Shown here one piece after another: positions 1-6,580 of a stretch of 9,411 nt of DNA (the first letter of the stretch is position 1; the number at the start of each line of letters is the position of its first letter). Position numbers and translations under genes: made by a program. The notes below the pieces were generated by a model. The model did not search any database, was not told where the DNA came from, and was given only the letters and a program-made list of their open reading frames with translations. The DNA is taken from contig GL405246.1 of assembly GCA_000146855.1 (NCBI GenBank), positions 124,801-134,211 on the forward strand, read 5' to 3'. The DNA comes from [Eubacterium] yurii subsp. margaretiae ATCC 43715. GTDB lineage: Bacteria > Bacillota > Clostridia > Peptostreptococcales > Filifactoraceae.

Positions 1-126
1 AGGATTTATTTGTCTATCATCATCTATCAGTGATTTGTATAGTTGTATTAATCTCATTTTGTCTGAGAACAGGTCTATAAATAAACTGTCTTTTAGTGTA
101 TAGTTTGGTTTATTTTTATTGGACAT
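1..126 (-). CDS. Rpn / PD-(D/E)XK nuclease-family protein, N-terminal fragment cut by window edge
   Basis: The first 42 codons of a minus-strand gene, open to the left edge. It starts at the ATG complementary to 124-126. An AGGAG ribosome binding site (complement of 133-137) lies 6 bases before it, so the start is well supported. The visible peptide contains PNYTLKDSLFIDLFSDK followed by RLIQLYKSL. From memory this resembles the N-terminus of the Clostridia proteins annotated as Rpn family recombination-promoting nuclease / putative transposase (PD-(D/E)XK fold), which begin with 'K.SLF..LF.DK..LLQLYKAL'. The catalytic residues would lie outside the window, so activity cannot be judged. Family members are often multicopy and usually not linked functionally to neighbours. 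It is divergent from the next gene and separated by about 750 bp. I am confident that it is a gene and moderately confident of the family. Confidence 0.68.
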   Translation of the reverse strand, partial: MSNKNKPNYTLKDSLFIDLFSDKMRLIQLYKSLIDDDRQINP

Positions 127-382
127 GATTTTCTCCTAAGTTAAATGAAATTATACTAAAAAGTATTTAAAATATTTATTGATTATTATACAACTATCTT
201 TGCTAAGTAATAGCAAGCAATTGAGTAGAATAAATGTATATGACTTTTTAGTTCTAAATGAAATTAATAAATCTATCAAAATACTATAAATATAACTTAG
301 TGCTGCATATTTAAACAGCTAATATTAACTGCCTATCCTAATTATAGCCTTATTGTTCATATTTGTAAAGTTACAAAGTATA

Positions 383-772
383 AATAAAGCTATCAACGCT
401 ATATAGCGCAAAATAAAGCTATAAAATATATGAAAATAAGCAACTATATTCAAAAATAAAGTTAATACTAATAACCATTTTATAATGTCAAGATTGTTAT
501 TTTATACTAACTCTATTTAAACTATAGATTTTAGTCTTGTTATACTCTGTATCATATCTTTTGTTAATGCACTTTTAGTGAATTATTTTTTATAAAATAA
601 TTCTATTATTATATTAGCTTTTAGTATTAGCAAACTATTCGTTTTGTAGATTATCAATAATCTTGCTGTAATAAAAACATAGAGCTTTTTGATAGTTTTT
701 AATATATGTACTGATAAACTTAGATATGACTACTAATTATAAAATAGTAGCAAGAGCAATAGAATAAAGCTA
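383..772 (+). repeat. Dispersed 10-mer AATAAAGCTA (three exact copies, one variant)
   Basis: AATAAAGCTA occurs exactly at 383-392, 412-421 and 763-772. A one-mismatch copy, AATAAAGTTA, is at 455-464. The first three positions (383, 412, 455) are spaced 29 and 43 bases apart. The 12-bp palindrome CGCTATATAGCG (397-408) sits between the first two copies. In DNA this AT-rich some repetition is expected, so a protein-binding role is only a possibility. Confidence 0.4.
580..603. repeat. Perfect 10-bp inverted repeat, TTAT loop
   Basis: GAATTATTTT (580-589) and AAAATAATTC (594-603) are exact reverse complements around a 4-base loop. The stem is almost all A/T and is not followed by a pure T run, so it is a weak candidate for a terminator. 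It may be an operator-like site or chance. Confidence 0.4.
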
Positions 773-875
773 CATATTTATAAATACTTACAAAAAAATT
801 ATACTTTTTTTATCCAATAAATAATTAATTTCAAAAAATGGGGTATATTATATGAAAATTAATATTAATTTTATT

Positions 876-891
876 TGGAGGATTTTCTATG
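876..891 (+). promoter_or_regulatory. Ribosome binding site of the DUF438/PAS gene
   Basis: TTTGGAGGA lies just before the ATG at 889, with 6-7 bases between the GGAGG core and the start codon. This is close to ideal spacing and fixes the start. Confidence 0.85.
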
Positions 892-2442
892 AAAGAAGAT
901 ATGAAAAAATTTATCCCCAATTTGGATGAAGACAAGTTGGAATTTGTATATAATGTCAAGAAAGATTACAATGCGGGCTTGATTTCTCTTAAAGATGCTC
1001 AGGCAAAGCTAAGAGAGAGGGTAACGTCTCTTACAGCACAGGAGATAGCATATATAGAGCAAAAATTGCAGATGTACACTGATGATGAGTGCGAAAAAGA
1101 AGATATACAGGCAATGATGGAGATATTCGACGGACTTATCGACATATCAAAACCCAATCTTCCTGCCAATCACCCGATAATGTGCTACTACAGGGAGATA
1201 GACAAGATGGAAGAACTGCTCAAAGCCATAGAGGATCTTGTGCAATATCCGGTGATAAAAAATCAGTGGTACGAAATCTATGACAAGATGAAAAACTGGA
1301 AGACTCACCTGTCAAGAAAGCAAAATCAACTCTATTCACTGCTTGAAAAAAAGGGTTTTGACAGACCTACTACAACAATGTGGACCTTGGACGACTATAT
1401 CAGAGATGAGATATCAATGGCAAGAGAGCTGCTCGAAACTGATGAGGACAAATTCATCGAGTTCCAAAGTACCTTGGTAGCAGACATTCGTGACCTGATG
1501 AGCAAGGAGGCGGAGATACTCTATCCTACAAGCCTTGTTATGATAAATGAGCAAGAGTTTGAAGATATGAAGATAGGTGATAAAGAAATAGGATTTTTCC
1601 TTATAGATGTGGAAGAAGATAAAAACAGTGATACAAAGGTACAAAATTCTGAAAATCCTGACTCTTTTAAGGATGAACTGCAAGCATTGATGAAAAAACA
1701 CGGATATATGACAGGAAATCCAAGCGGTGAATTCGACGTGGCAACAGGTAAACTCACACTTGAGCAGATAAATCTCATATACAAACACATGCCGGTAGAC
1801 CTAAGTTACGTTGACGAAAATGAGATAGTTAAGTTCTATTCTGACACAAAGCACAGGGTATTCCCAAGGAGCAAAAACGTAATAGGTCGTGACGTCAAAA
1901 ACTGCCATCCGAGAAACTCTGTCCATGTAGTCGAAGAAATAATTGAAAAATTCAGAAAAGGGGAGCAAAGTTTCGCAGAATTTTGGATAAACAAACCTGA
2001 TTTATTCATCTATATATCATATACTGCGGTAAGAGACGAACAGGGCAATTTCAAGGGCATACTTGAGATGATGCAAGATTGCACTCATATTAGAGCATTG
2101 GAAGGAAGTAGAACACTGCTCACATGGGGCGAAGAAAACAACAATTCGTCAGAAGAAACAAAAAAAGAAGAAAAAATTGAAAATAAAACAGAACAAAAGG
2201 AGAACAAAATGGATATAAAAGACATAGTTATAAATCAAGATACTAAGATGACACAATTATTTGACGCTTACAAAGGACTAAAGGACAAAATGGAAGAAGT
2301 GCATCCTAATTTCAAAATGCTCAAGACTCCACTTGCCAAGGTATTACTTGCAAATGCCACTATCAAGGACGCCAGCGAAAGAACAGGAATGAGTGTAGAT
2401 GACTTGATAGCAAAGATTAAGGAAGTAATAAGTAAGTTGTAA
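889..2442 (+). CDS. DUF438 / hemerythrin-like / PAS / DUF1858 multidomain sensor-type protein
   Basis: A 517-residue soluble protein with no signal peptide or membrane segment. Domains read by eye are: DUF438-like helical region about 10-85; hemerythrin-like helical bundle about 90-240 (H95-P96, H140 within HLSRKQN, MW at 164-165, EILYP 209-213); PAS domain about 288-411, of the type that follows hemerythrin in this family; charged linker 414-440 rich in E, K and N; and a DUF1858-like domain 441-517 (FKMLKTPLAKVLLANATIKDA). The family is generally viewed as a cytoplasmic sensor of oxygen, metals or redox state, but no output domain (kinase, cyclase, DNA-binding) is present, so the partner is unknown. 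Two usual hemerythrin-region positions appear altered: M98 where I expect a second His in the HPVH motif, and Q145 where RKEN is usual. The gene stands alone: long untranslated region before it, terminator right after. An internal start at 2209 could make the last domain separately. Domain identity is confident; ligand and role are not. Confidence 0.88.
   Translation: MKEDMKKFIPNLDEDKLEFVYNVKKDYNAGLISLKDAQAKLRERVTSLTAQEIAYIEQKLQMYTDDECEKEDIQAMMEIFDGLIDISKPNLPANHPIMCYYREIDKMEELLKAIEDLVQYPVIKNQWYEIYDKMKNWKTHLSRKQNQLYSLLEKKGFDRPTTTMWTLDDYIRDEISMARELLETDEDKFIEFQSTLVADIRDLMSKEAEILYPTSLVMINEQEFEDMKIGDKEIGFFLIDVEEDKNSDTKVQNSENPDSFKDELQALMKKHGYMTGNPSGEFDVATGKLTLEQINLIYKHMPVDLSYVDENEIVKFYSDTKHRVFPRSKNVIGRDVKNCHPRNSVHVVEEIIEKFRKGEQSFAEFWINKPDLFIYISYTAVRDEQGNFKGILEMMQDCTHIRALEGSRTLLTWGEENNNSSEETKKEEKIENKTEQKENKMDIKDIVINQDTKMTQLFDAYKGLKDKMEEVHPNFKMLKTPLAKVLLANATIKDASERTGMSVDDLIAKIKEVISKL
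2195..2211 (+). promoter_or_regulatory. Internal Shine-Dalgarno plus in-frame ATG before the DUF1858 domain
   Basis: AAAAGGAG (2195-2202) is followed after 6 bases by an ATG (2209-2211) that is in frame with the sensor gene and encodes Met441. The site falls exactly at the end of the charged linker and the start of the DUF1858-like domain. Translation from here would give a free 77-residue protein ending at 2442. The linker is naturally A/G rich (Lys and Glu codons), so the Shine-Dalgarno could be accidental. Confidence 0.45.
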
Positions 2443-2457
2443 AAATACAGTGATTTA

Positions 2458-2488
2458 AATAGGTGATACACTTTGTATCACCTATTTT
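2458..2488 (+). terminator. Intrinsic terminator of the DUF438/PAS gene
   Basis: A perfect 13-bp stem, AATAGGTGATACA (2458-2470) and TGTATCACCTATT (2474-2486), with a CTT loop. It continues into a short T run and begins 15 bases after the stop codon. The A-rich 5' flank means it could also act on the opposite strand. Confidence 0.85.
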
Positions 2489-2695
2489 ATAGTCTAAAAA
2501 AATGCCTTATAATGCTAAAATTTAATATAATACTAATCACTATTTATAATACCACACATCTATTTTAAAGAAAAACTATGCATTAAATGGATTTTCAATA
2601 ACTTTGTTAAGATTTAATTATATGGCTTTTTAATGAGTTTTTAGTATAATAATGCAAAATTTTCATTTTTTGGTATATAATCAATTTATTTACAC
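2489..2695. other. AT-rich spacer upstream of the hom promoter
   Basis: No coding potential seen. TATAAT strings occur at 2645-2650 and 2676-2681 but lack a matching -35, unlike the one at 2719. Nothing else recognisable. Confidence 0.5.
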
Positions 2696-2724
2696 TTTAC
2701 ATATCGTGCTTATCGTGGTATAAT
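2696..2724 (+). promoter_or_regulatory. Strong sigma-A-type promoter of hom-thrC
   Basis: TTTACA (2696-2701), a 17-base spacer, then a perfect TATAAT (2719-2724) preceded by TGG, which makes an extended -10. Transcription should start near 2731, giving a leader of about 72 bases. The spacer contains TATCGTG twice (2702-2708, 2711-2717), and a third ATCGT overlaps the end of the -10 (2723-2727), so a repressor site may be built into the promoter. This is the best promoter match in the window. Confidence 0.75.
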
Positions 2725-2743
2725 CGTAACATTATTTTCATTT

Positions 2744-2783
2744 TGTATTTCATAGAAATACATTAGTGTTTTTATTTTTATTA
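2744..2783 (+). other. Leader hairpin followed by T-rich tract upstream of hom
   Basis: TGTATTTC (2744-2751) and GAAATACA (2755-2762) pair perfectly around an ATA loop, and a T-rich tract follows (2763-2783). It lies within the predicted untranslated leader of hom. The T run starts several bases after the stem and the stem is AT-rich, so it would be a weak terminator or attenuator. It may simply protect the mRNA end. Confidence 0.3.
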
Positions 2784-2802
2784 CTATTGAGGTGTGTTCA
2801 TT

Positions 2803-4086
2803 ATGAAAATCATAAATATAGCCTTGCTTGGATTTGGTACAGTAGGTAGCGGAGTATACGAGGCGATAAGGCAAAACAACGACAAATACGAAAAAACTCT
2901 CGGTCTAAGACTTGAAATAAAGAAAATCTTGGTATCAAATATCAGCAAAAAAAGAGATATTGATACAGCTTTACTTACGGATAATATAGATGAGTCTATA
3001 ACTGACGATATAGACATAGTAATCGAGGTCATGGGCGGTATAGACTTTGCAAAAAAATGTATACTGACAGCTTTTTCAAAAGGCAAGAGCGTAGTCAGTG
3101 CCAATAAGGATTTGATAGCAAACTTTGGACAAGAACTCTACGAGGCAGCTGACAAAAACAAAGTGTTCTTCATGTATGAGGCATCTGTCTGCGGAGGCAT
3201 ACCTATACTACGCACTATCAAGGAGCATTTAAGCGGAGAGAAAATCAGCGAAGTTACAGGTATAGTAAACGGTACGACCAACTTCATCCTAACTAAGATG
3301 TACCAAAAATATGGGCTTACATTTGACACTGTATTATCAGAAGCACAGGAGTTAGGCTATGCTGAGGCAGATCCTACAGCAGATGTGGAAGGCTTGGACG
3401 CAGCACGTAAGGTAGCTATCTTGGCATCACTTTGTTTTTCCGCCTATGTTACCTTTGATGACGTATACAGCGAAGGTATCAGTAAGATAAGTCCTGAAGA
3501 CGTAAAATATGCCAAAAAATTCGACTACAATATAAAATTGCTCGGCATATCCAAAGAACATCAAGACGGTATTGAGGCACATGTATATCCTGCTTTCATA
3601 CCTAACACTTATCAGATTTCCAAGGTAAACGACGCATACAACGCAGTATATCTCAAGAGCAATATATTAGGCAGCTCTATGTACTATGGAGCTGGAGCAG
3701 GCTCACTTCCTACAGCATCTGCAGTTATGTCGGATGTGATAGACATAATCAAAAAGCAAATTTCAGGAGAAAAACCTAAGAAAATAGATGAATTCTTTGA
3801 AAAGAAAAAGATACTCAGCATTGATGAAATATCTTGCAAATACTATGTCAGATTTACAGCCTCAACAGGCGGCGGCGGTGTGTCAAAGATAAGCGGCGAA
3901 TTTGCAAAGTCAAATATCAACACCCTTGACATACTTACACAGCTTAGAAATGATGGCAGATATACTATAGTAGTCATTACTGAAAAGGCAAAAGAGAAAA
4001 ATTTCAGACAATGTATTGAGCAAATCAAGAAAAATTGTGATGATATAAATGTAGAAAATATTATAAGAATAGAGGAGAGCAACTGA
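2803..4086 (+). CDS. hom: Homoserine dehydrogenase
   Basis: NAD(P)H-dependent cytoplasmic reduction of aspartate semialdehyde to homoserine, the branch point to threonine and methionine. The 427-residue length is normal for the ACT-containing form. Visible features: Rossmann loop GFGTVG (10-15), SANKDLIA (about 99-106), EASVCGGIP (about 126-134), NGTTN (156-160), and [19 protein letters not shown] ending at K203, with the expected catalytic Asp199 and Lys203. An ACT-type regulatory domain occupies about 346-422. I chose the ATG at 2803 because GAGGTG (2789-2794) lies 8 bases upstream. An in-frame GTG at 2794 is part of that ribosome binding site and would leave no site of its own. The ACT entry loop reads STGGGGV where a D-x-P-G-V pattern is usual, which may alter threonine feedback (inference). 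First gene of the threonine cluster; its stop overlaps the thrC start. Confidence 0.96.
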   Translation: MKIINIALLGFGTVGSGVYEAIRQNNDKYEKTLGLRLEIKKILVSNISKKRDIDTALLTDNIDESITDDIDIVIEVMGGIDFAKKCILTAFSKGKSVVSANKDLIANFGQELYEAADKNKVFFMYEASVCGGIPILRTIKEHLSGEKISEVTGIVNGTTNFILTKMYQKYGLTFDTVLSEAQELGYAEADPTADVEGLDAARKVAILASLCFSAYVTFDDVYSEGISKISPEDVKYAKKFDYNIKLLGISKEHQDGIEAHVYPAFIPNTYQISKVNDAYNAVYLKSNILGSSMYYGAGAGSLPTASAVMSDVIDIIKKQISGEKPKKIDEFFEKKKILSIDEISCKYYVRFTASTGGGGVSKISGEFAKSNINTLDILTQLRNDGRYTIVVITEKAKEKNFRQCIEQIKKNCDDINVENIIRIEESN

Positions 4087-5135
4087 TGTACCAAGGATTG
4101 ATTAAAAAATATGCCAAATATCTTCCGGTAACGGGTAAGACACCTGATGTCACACTTTTGGAAGGGAATACTCCCCTTATAAAAAGTACAAACTTATCAC
4201 AAAAATTGGGACTTAATCTGTATTTCAAATATGACGGACTCAATCCTACAGGCTCATTCAAAGACAGGGGCATGGTAATGGCGGTTGCAAAGGCTGTAGA
4301 AGAAGGCTCAAAGGCTGTAATATGTGCTTCTACAGGCAATACTTCGGCTGCTGCGGCGGCATTTGCTGCAAGATACAATCTCGACTGCTATGTGCTTATA
4401 CCTGACGGCAACATAGCAATGGGTAAACTTGCACAGGCTCTTATGTACGGAGCAAAGGTCATATCGATATCAGGAAACTTCGACGACGCACTAAATATAG
4501 TAAGAGATATTGCCAAGACAGAGCCTATAACCTTGGTCAACTCTGTCAATCCTTACAGACTGCAAGGACAAAAAACAGCAGCATTTGAAATATGCGACGA
4601 CCTTGGAGACGCACCGGACTTCTTATCTATACCTGTCGGTAATGCAGGAAATATTTCGGCATACTGGATGGGCTTCAACGACTACAAAAACGACGGCAAG
4701 ATAAATAAACTGCCTGTATTGCTCGGATTCCAAGCAGAGGGAGCAGCTCCTATAGTCAAAAATGAAGTCGTAAAAGATCCGCAAACTATAGCAACTGCGA
4801 TAAGAATAGGCAATCCTGCAAGCTGGGATAAGGCTGTAAACGCACTCAAAGAATCAAACGGACAGATAAATGCTATTTCTGATGAAAAGATACTTGAGGC
4901 ATACAAAATGCTTGCAAGCAACGAAGGAATATTTGCAGAGCCTGCATCTTGTATAACTCTTGCGGGAATACTTAACTTAAAAGAAAAGGGAGTATTCAAG
5001 GGCGGAGAAACTGTAGTCTGCGTTCTAACAGGCAACGGACTCAAGGATCCTACTACGTCGCTTTCACAGATACCGGCACCGCAAAAGATAGACGCTACCA
5101 AAGAAAGTGTTATGAAACTGATAAGACAGGCTTAA
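4086..5135 (+). CDS. thrC: Threonine synthase
   Basis: PLP-dependent conversion of O-phosphohomoserine to threonine and phosphate in the cytoplasm. At 349 residues it is the short, Bacillus-like form, with the N-terminal block LEGNTPLI (25-32) and SFKDRGM, whose Lys59 is the expected PLP Schiff-base lysine. Other fold-type II signatures are ASTGNTSA (81-88), the phosphate loop GNAGN (185-189) and TGNGLKDP (315-322). The start ATG shares one base with the hom stop (TGATG at 4084-4088). GAGGAG (4072-4077) within the end of hom supplies the ribosome binding site. This predicts translational coupling, so hom and thrC are made together. No terminator is visible straight after the stop. All key residues are present and nothing is odd. 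Confidence 0.96.
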   Translation: MYQGLIKKYAKYLPVTGKTPDVTLLEGNTPLIKSTNLSQKLGLNLYFKYDGLNPTGSFKDRGMVMAVAKAVEEGSKAVICASTGNTSAAAAAFAARYNLDCYVLIPDGNIAMGKLAQALMYGAKVISISGNFDDALNIVRDIAKTEPITLVNSVNPYRLQGQKTAAFEICDDLGDAPDFLSIPVGNAGNISAYWMGFNDYKNDGKINKLPVLLGFQAEGAAPIVKNEVVKDPQTIATAIRIGNPASWDKAVNALKESNGQINAISDEKILEAYKMLASNEGIFAEPASCITLAGILNLKEKGVFKGGETVVCVLTGNGLKDPTTSLSQIPAPQKIDATKESVMKLIRQA

Positions 5136-5434
5136 TAAAGTAGTAAAGTTATTTGGCATGACAGTAAAATAAAAAAATATATTGACCTAAATCAGATTTA
5201 CTCTTTAATATCAATTAGATTAATGAAAAAAATTAATTATATTACTATAGATATTGTAAATTGATAGAGAAATGAGTAAAAATTTCCATTTACCTGTTGT
5301 AAACTTTTATTACAAATATAAAGAATATAGCTTTAAAATAACAAAAAATTAGAATATTTTAACTGCAATAAAAATAAAATTTATATTTTAATACTAAAAA
5401 ATATAAATCCAATAATATAATAAATGGAGGAAAA
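5136..5434. other. 299-bp AT-rich gap between thrC and thrB
   Basis: An unusually long gap inside a biosynthetic cluster. I see no terminator after thrC. It holds one plausible promoter (5182-5211) and a small inverted repeat, TTGTAA-N7-TTACAA (5297-5315). It also holds a 26-codon open frame (5272-5352) without a proper ribosome binding site, which I do not call. No riboswitch or T-box motif recognised. Confidence 0.5.
5182..5211 (+). promoter_or_regulatory. Candidate promoter for thrB
   Basis: TTGACC (5182-5187), an 18-base spacer and TAATAT (5206-5211). The -35 is good and the -10 matches 4 of 6. If used, the thrB leader would be over 200 bases long. Chance matches are common at this AT content. 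Confidence 0.32.
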
Positions 5435-6334
5435 ATGCCAAGCTATAAAGTACCGGCAACATCAGCCAACATAGGACCGGGCTTTGACTGTCTGGGAATG
5501 GCTGTCAACATATACAATACCATAAGCTTTGATGAAATTGACTCCGGTCTTGACATCAGCGTAACAGGTGACGGCTCTGATGTTATACCTCTCGATGAGA
5601 GCAATATGGCTTATGAAACGGCGAAATATTTTTTCGACAAGGTGGGATACACACCAAAGGGACTGAAAATTCAAATTCACAACTATATACCTATAGCAAG
5701 GGGATTAGGCAGCAGTTCATCCATAGTCGTAGGCTCACTGCTTTGCGCCAACGACATCGCAAAGACAAATTTTACTATGCAGGAGATACTCAATATCGCC
5801 AACGAGATAGAAGGACATCCTGACAATGTTACACCTGCTTTGGTAGGCAGTATCACAGCATCGGTAATACTTGATGGCAAGGTGGAATACAAGAAGATTA
5901 CACCTCCGGATATGCTTGACACCATAGTGCTGATACCTTCTTACGAGATGTCAACAGCTCAGGCGAGGAAGATACTGCCCAGGATATATGACAGAGAAGA
6001 TTGCATTTACAACGTTTCAAGAGCATCACTACTCATCATGGCTATGATTACATCTGACTACGACCTGCTATCTAAGGTTGTAGACGACAAGATACATCAG
6101 CCTTACAGAAAATCCCTCATAGCTGAATATGACTTTTTCCAGGAAACTATGAAGAAAAAAGGAGCTCTTGCTACCTTTATCAGTGGCTCAGGATCTACTC
6201 TCATGGCATTTTGTCACAAGAGTATGTCTCAGGAGATTTTTGAAGGTCTAAAAGAAGAATGTGCAAAAAATGATATCAAAGGTGATATCAAGATACTCAG
6301 CCCGATAAAAGACGGGGCAATAAAAATAAATTAG
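5435..6334 (+). CDS. thrB: Homoserine kinase (GHMP family)
   Basis: ATP-dependent phosphorylation of homoserine to O-phosphohomoserine, the substrate of the ThrC encoded just upstream. The 299-residue length is typical. GHMP-kinase motifs are intact: the N-terminal substrate motif PATSANIGPGFDCLGMA (7-23), the ATP loop PIARGLGSSSS (86-96), EGHPDNVTPA (126-135) and the C-terminal SGSGSTLMAF (250-259). The start ATG has GGAGG (5426-5430) four bases before it. Another ATG at 5423, out of frame, overlaps that site and is ignored. The gene is set apart from thrC by 299 bp, so it may have its own promoter or be read through from hom-thrC. A large AT hairpin begins four bases after its stop. Confidence 0.95.
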   Translation: MPSYKVPATSANIGPGFDCLGMAVNIYNTISFDEIDSGLDISVTGDGSDVIPLDESNMAYETAKYFFDKVGYTPKGLKIQIHNYIPIARGLGSSSSIVVGSLLCANDIAKTNFTMQEILNIANEIEGHPDNVTPALVGSITASVILDGKVEYKKITPPDMLDTIVLIPSYEMSTAQARKILPRIYDREDCIYNVSRASLLIMAMITSDYDLLSKVVDDKIHQPYRKSLIAEYDFFQETMKKKGALATFISGSGSTLMAFCHKSMSQEIFEGLKEECAKNDIKGDIKILSPIKDGAIKIN

Positions 6335-6580
6335 TGAATTTTTCATATTTTTACTATAAAAATGTTTGAAAAATACTAAAAGATGGAAAATTAATCTATA
6401 GTGTAAAATAAAATATATTTTAAAGTTTTTTTATGAGTAAATATGATAGCAAAATCCATGGAAATGAATTAGCAAAGTTTATTGAAATAATTAGACTATA
6501 TCTTTGAAAAAAGACAAAATCTATGAAATTTTTAATATTTATCAATATAAAAGGCTTTAAAATTTAGAAAGGACGTTGCA
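6335..6580. other. 246-bp AT-rich gap between thrB and lysC
   Basis: Contains the hairpin described at 6338-6374 and a 24-codon open frame (6433-6507) without a ribosome binding site. I find no promoter with both elements in good shape, and no lysine riboswitch or T-box signature. lysC may therefore be read through from thrB or use a weak promoter I cannot identify. Confidence 0.45.
6338..6374 (+). other. Two-segment AT-rich hairpin after thrB
   Basis: ATTTTTCA (6338-6345) pairs with TGAAAAAT (6367-6374), and inside it ATTTTTA (6347-6353) pairs with TAAAAAT (6357-6363) around a CTA loop. That makes 15 base pairs with a small internal loop. No T run follows, so it is not a classical terminator. 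It may be an mRNA 3'-end or processing structure. Confidence 0.4.

Larger units (their letters stand above)
141..888. other. Long AT-rich gene-free region between divergent genes
   Basis: About 750 bp with no open frame that has a credible ribosome binding site and coding character. It must contain the promoters of both the minus-strand gene at the left edge and the sensor gene at 889, but no classical TTGACA/TATAAT pair stands out. For the left gene, TATAAT occurs on the minus strand at 155-150 and 190-185, both without a convincing -35. On the plus strand an extended -10 (TGT-TATACT, 538-546) has only a poor -35 (TAAACT, 518-523). The region also holds repeated AATAAAGCTA words, a 12-bp palindrome at 397-408, a perfect inverted repeat at 580-603 and a small hairpin at 648-663 (6-bp arms, TCAA loop). 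It could carry an unrecognised small RNA or a decayed gene. Confidence 0.6.

Noticed and set aside
1089..1283. 64-codon plus-strand frame inside the sensor gene
   Set aside because: Out of frame within a convincing domain-bearing gene, and the translation has no recognisable protein character.
2645..2681. Additional hom promoters at the TATAAT strings 2645-2650 and 2676-2681
   Set aside because: No acceptable -35 at 16-18 bases; TATAAT is frequent by chance in this spacer.
2794..2802. GTG start for hom three codons upstream of the ATG
   Set aside because: The GTG is part of the GAGGTG ribosome binding site, so it cannot have a site of its own; the ATG at 2803 has ideal spacing.
4682..5101. 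139-codon minus-strand open frame inside thrC, and similar antisense frames inside hom, lysC, thrB and the binding-protein gene
   Set aside because: They lie opposite well-supported genes, have no ribosome binding sites and give Ser/Leu/Ile-rich low-information translations expected from complementing AT-rich codons.
5297..5315. TTGTAA-N7-TTACAA as a Rex-type redox operator upstream of thrB
   Set aside because: The Rex consensus is closer to TTGTTAA-N4-TTAACAA; spacing and half-site sequence do not match.
5136..6580. T-box or lysine riboswitch in the gaps before thrB and lysC
   Set aside because: No AGGGTGGNACC-type anti-terminator, no specifier-stem layout, and too little G/C for a lysine riboswitch core.
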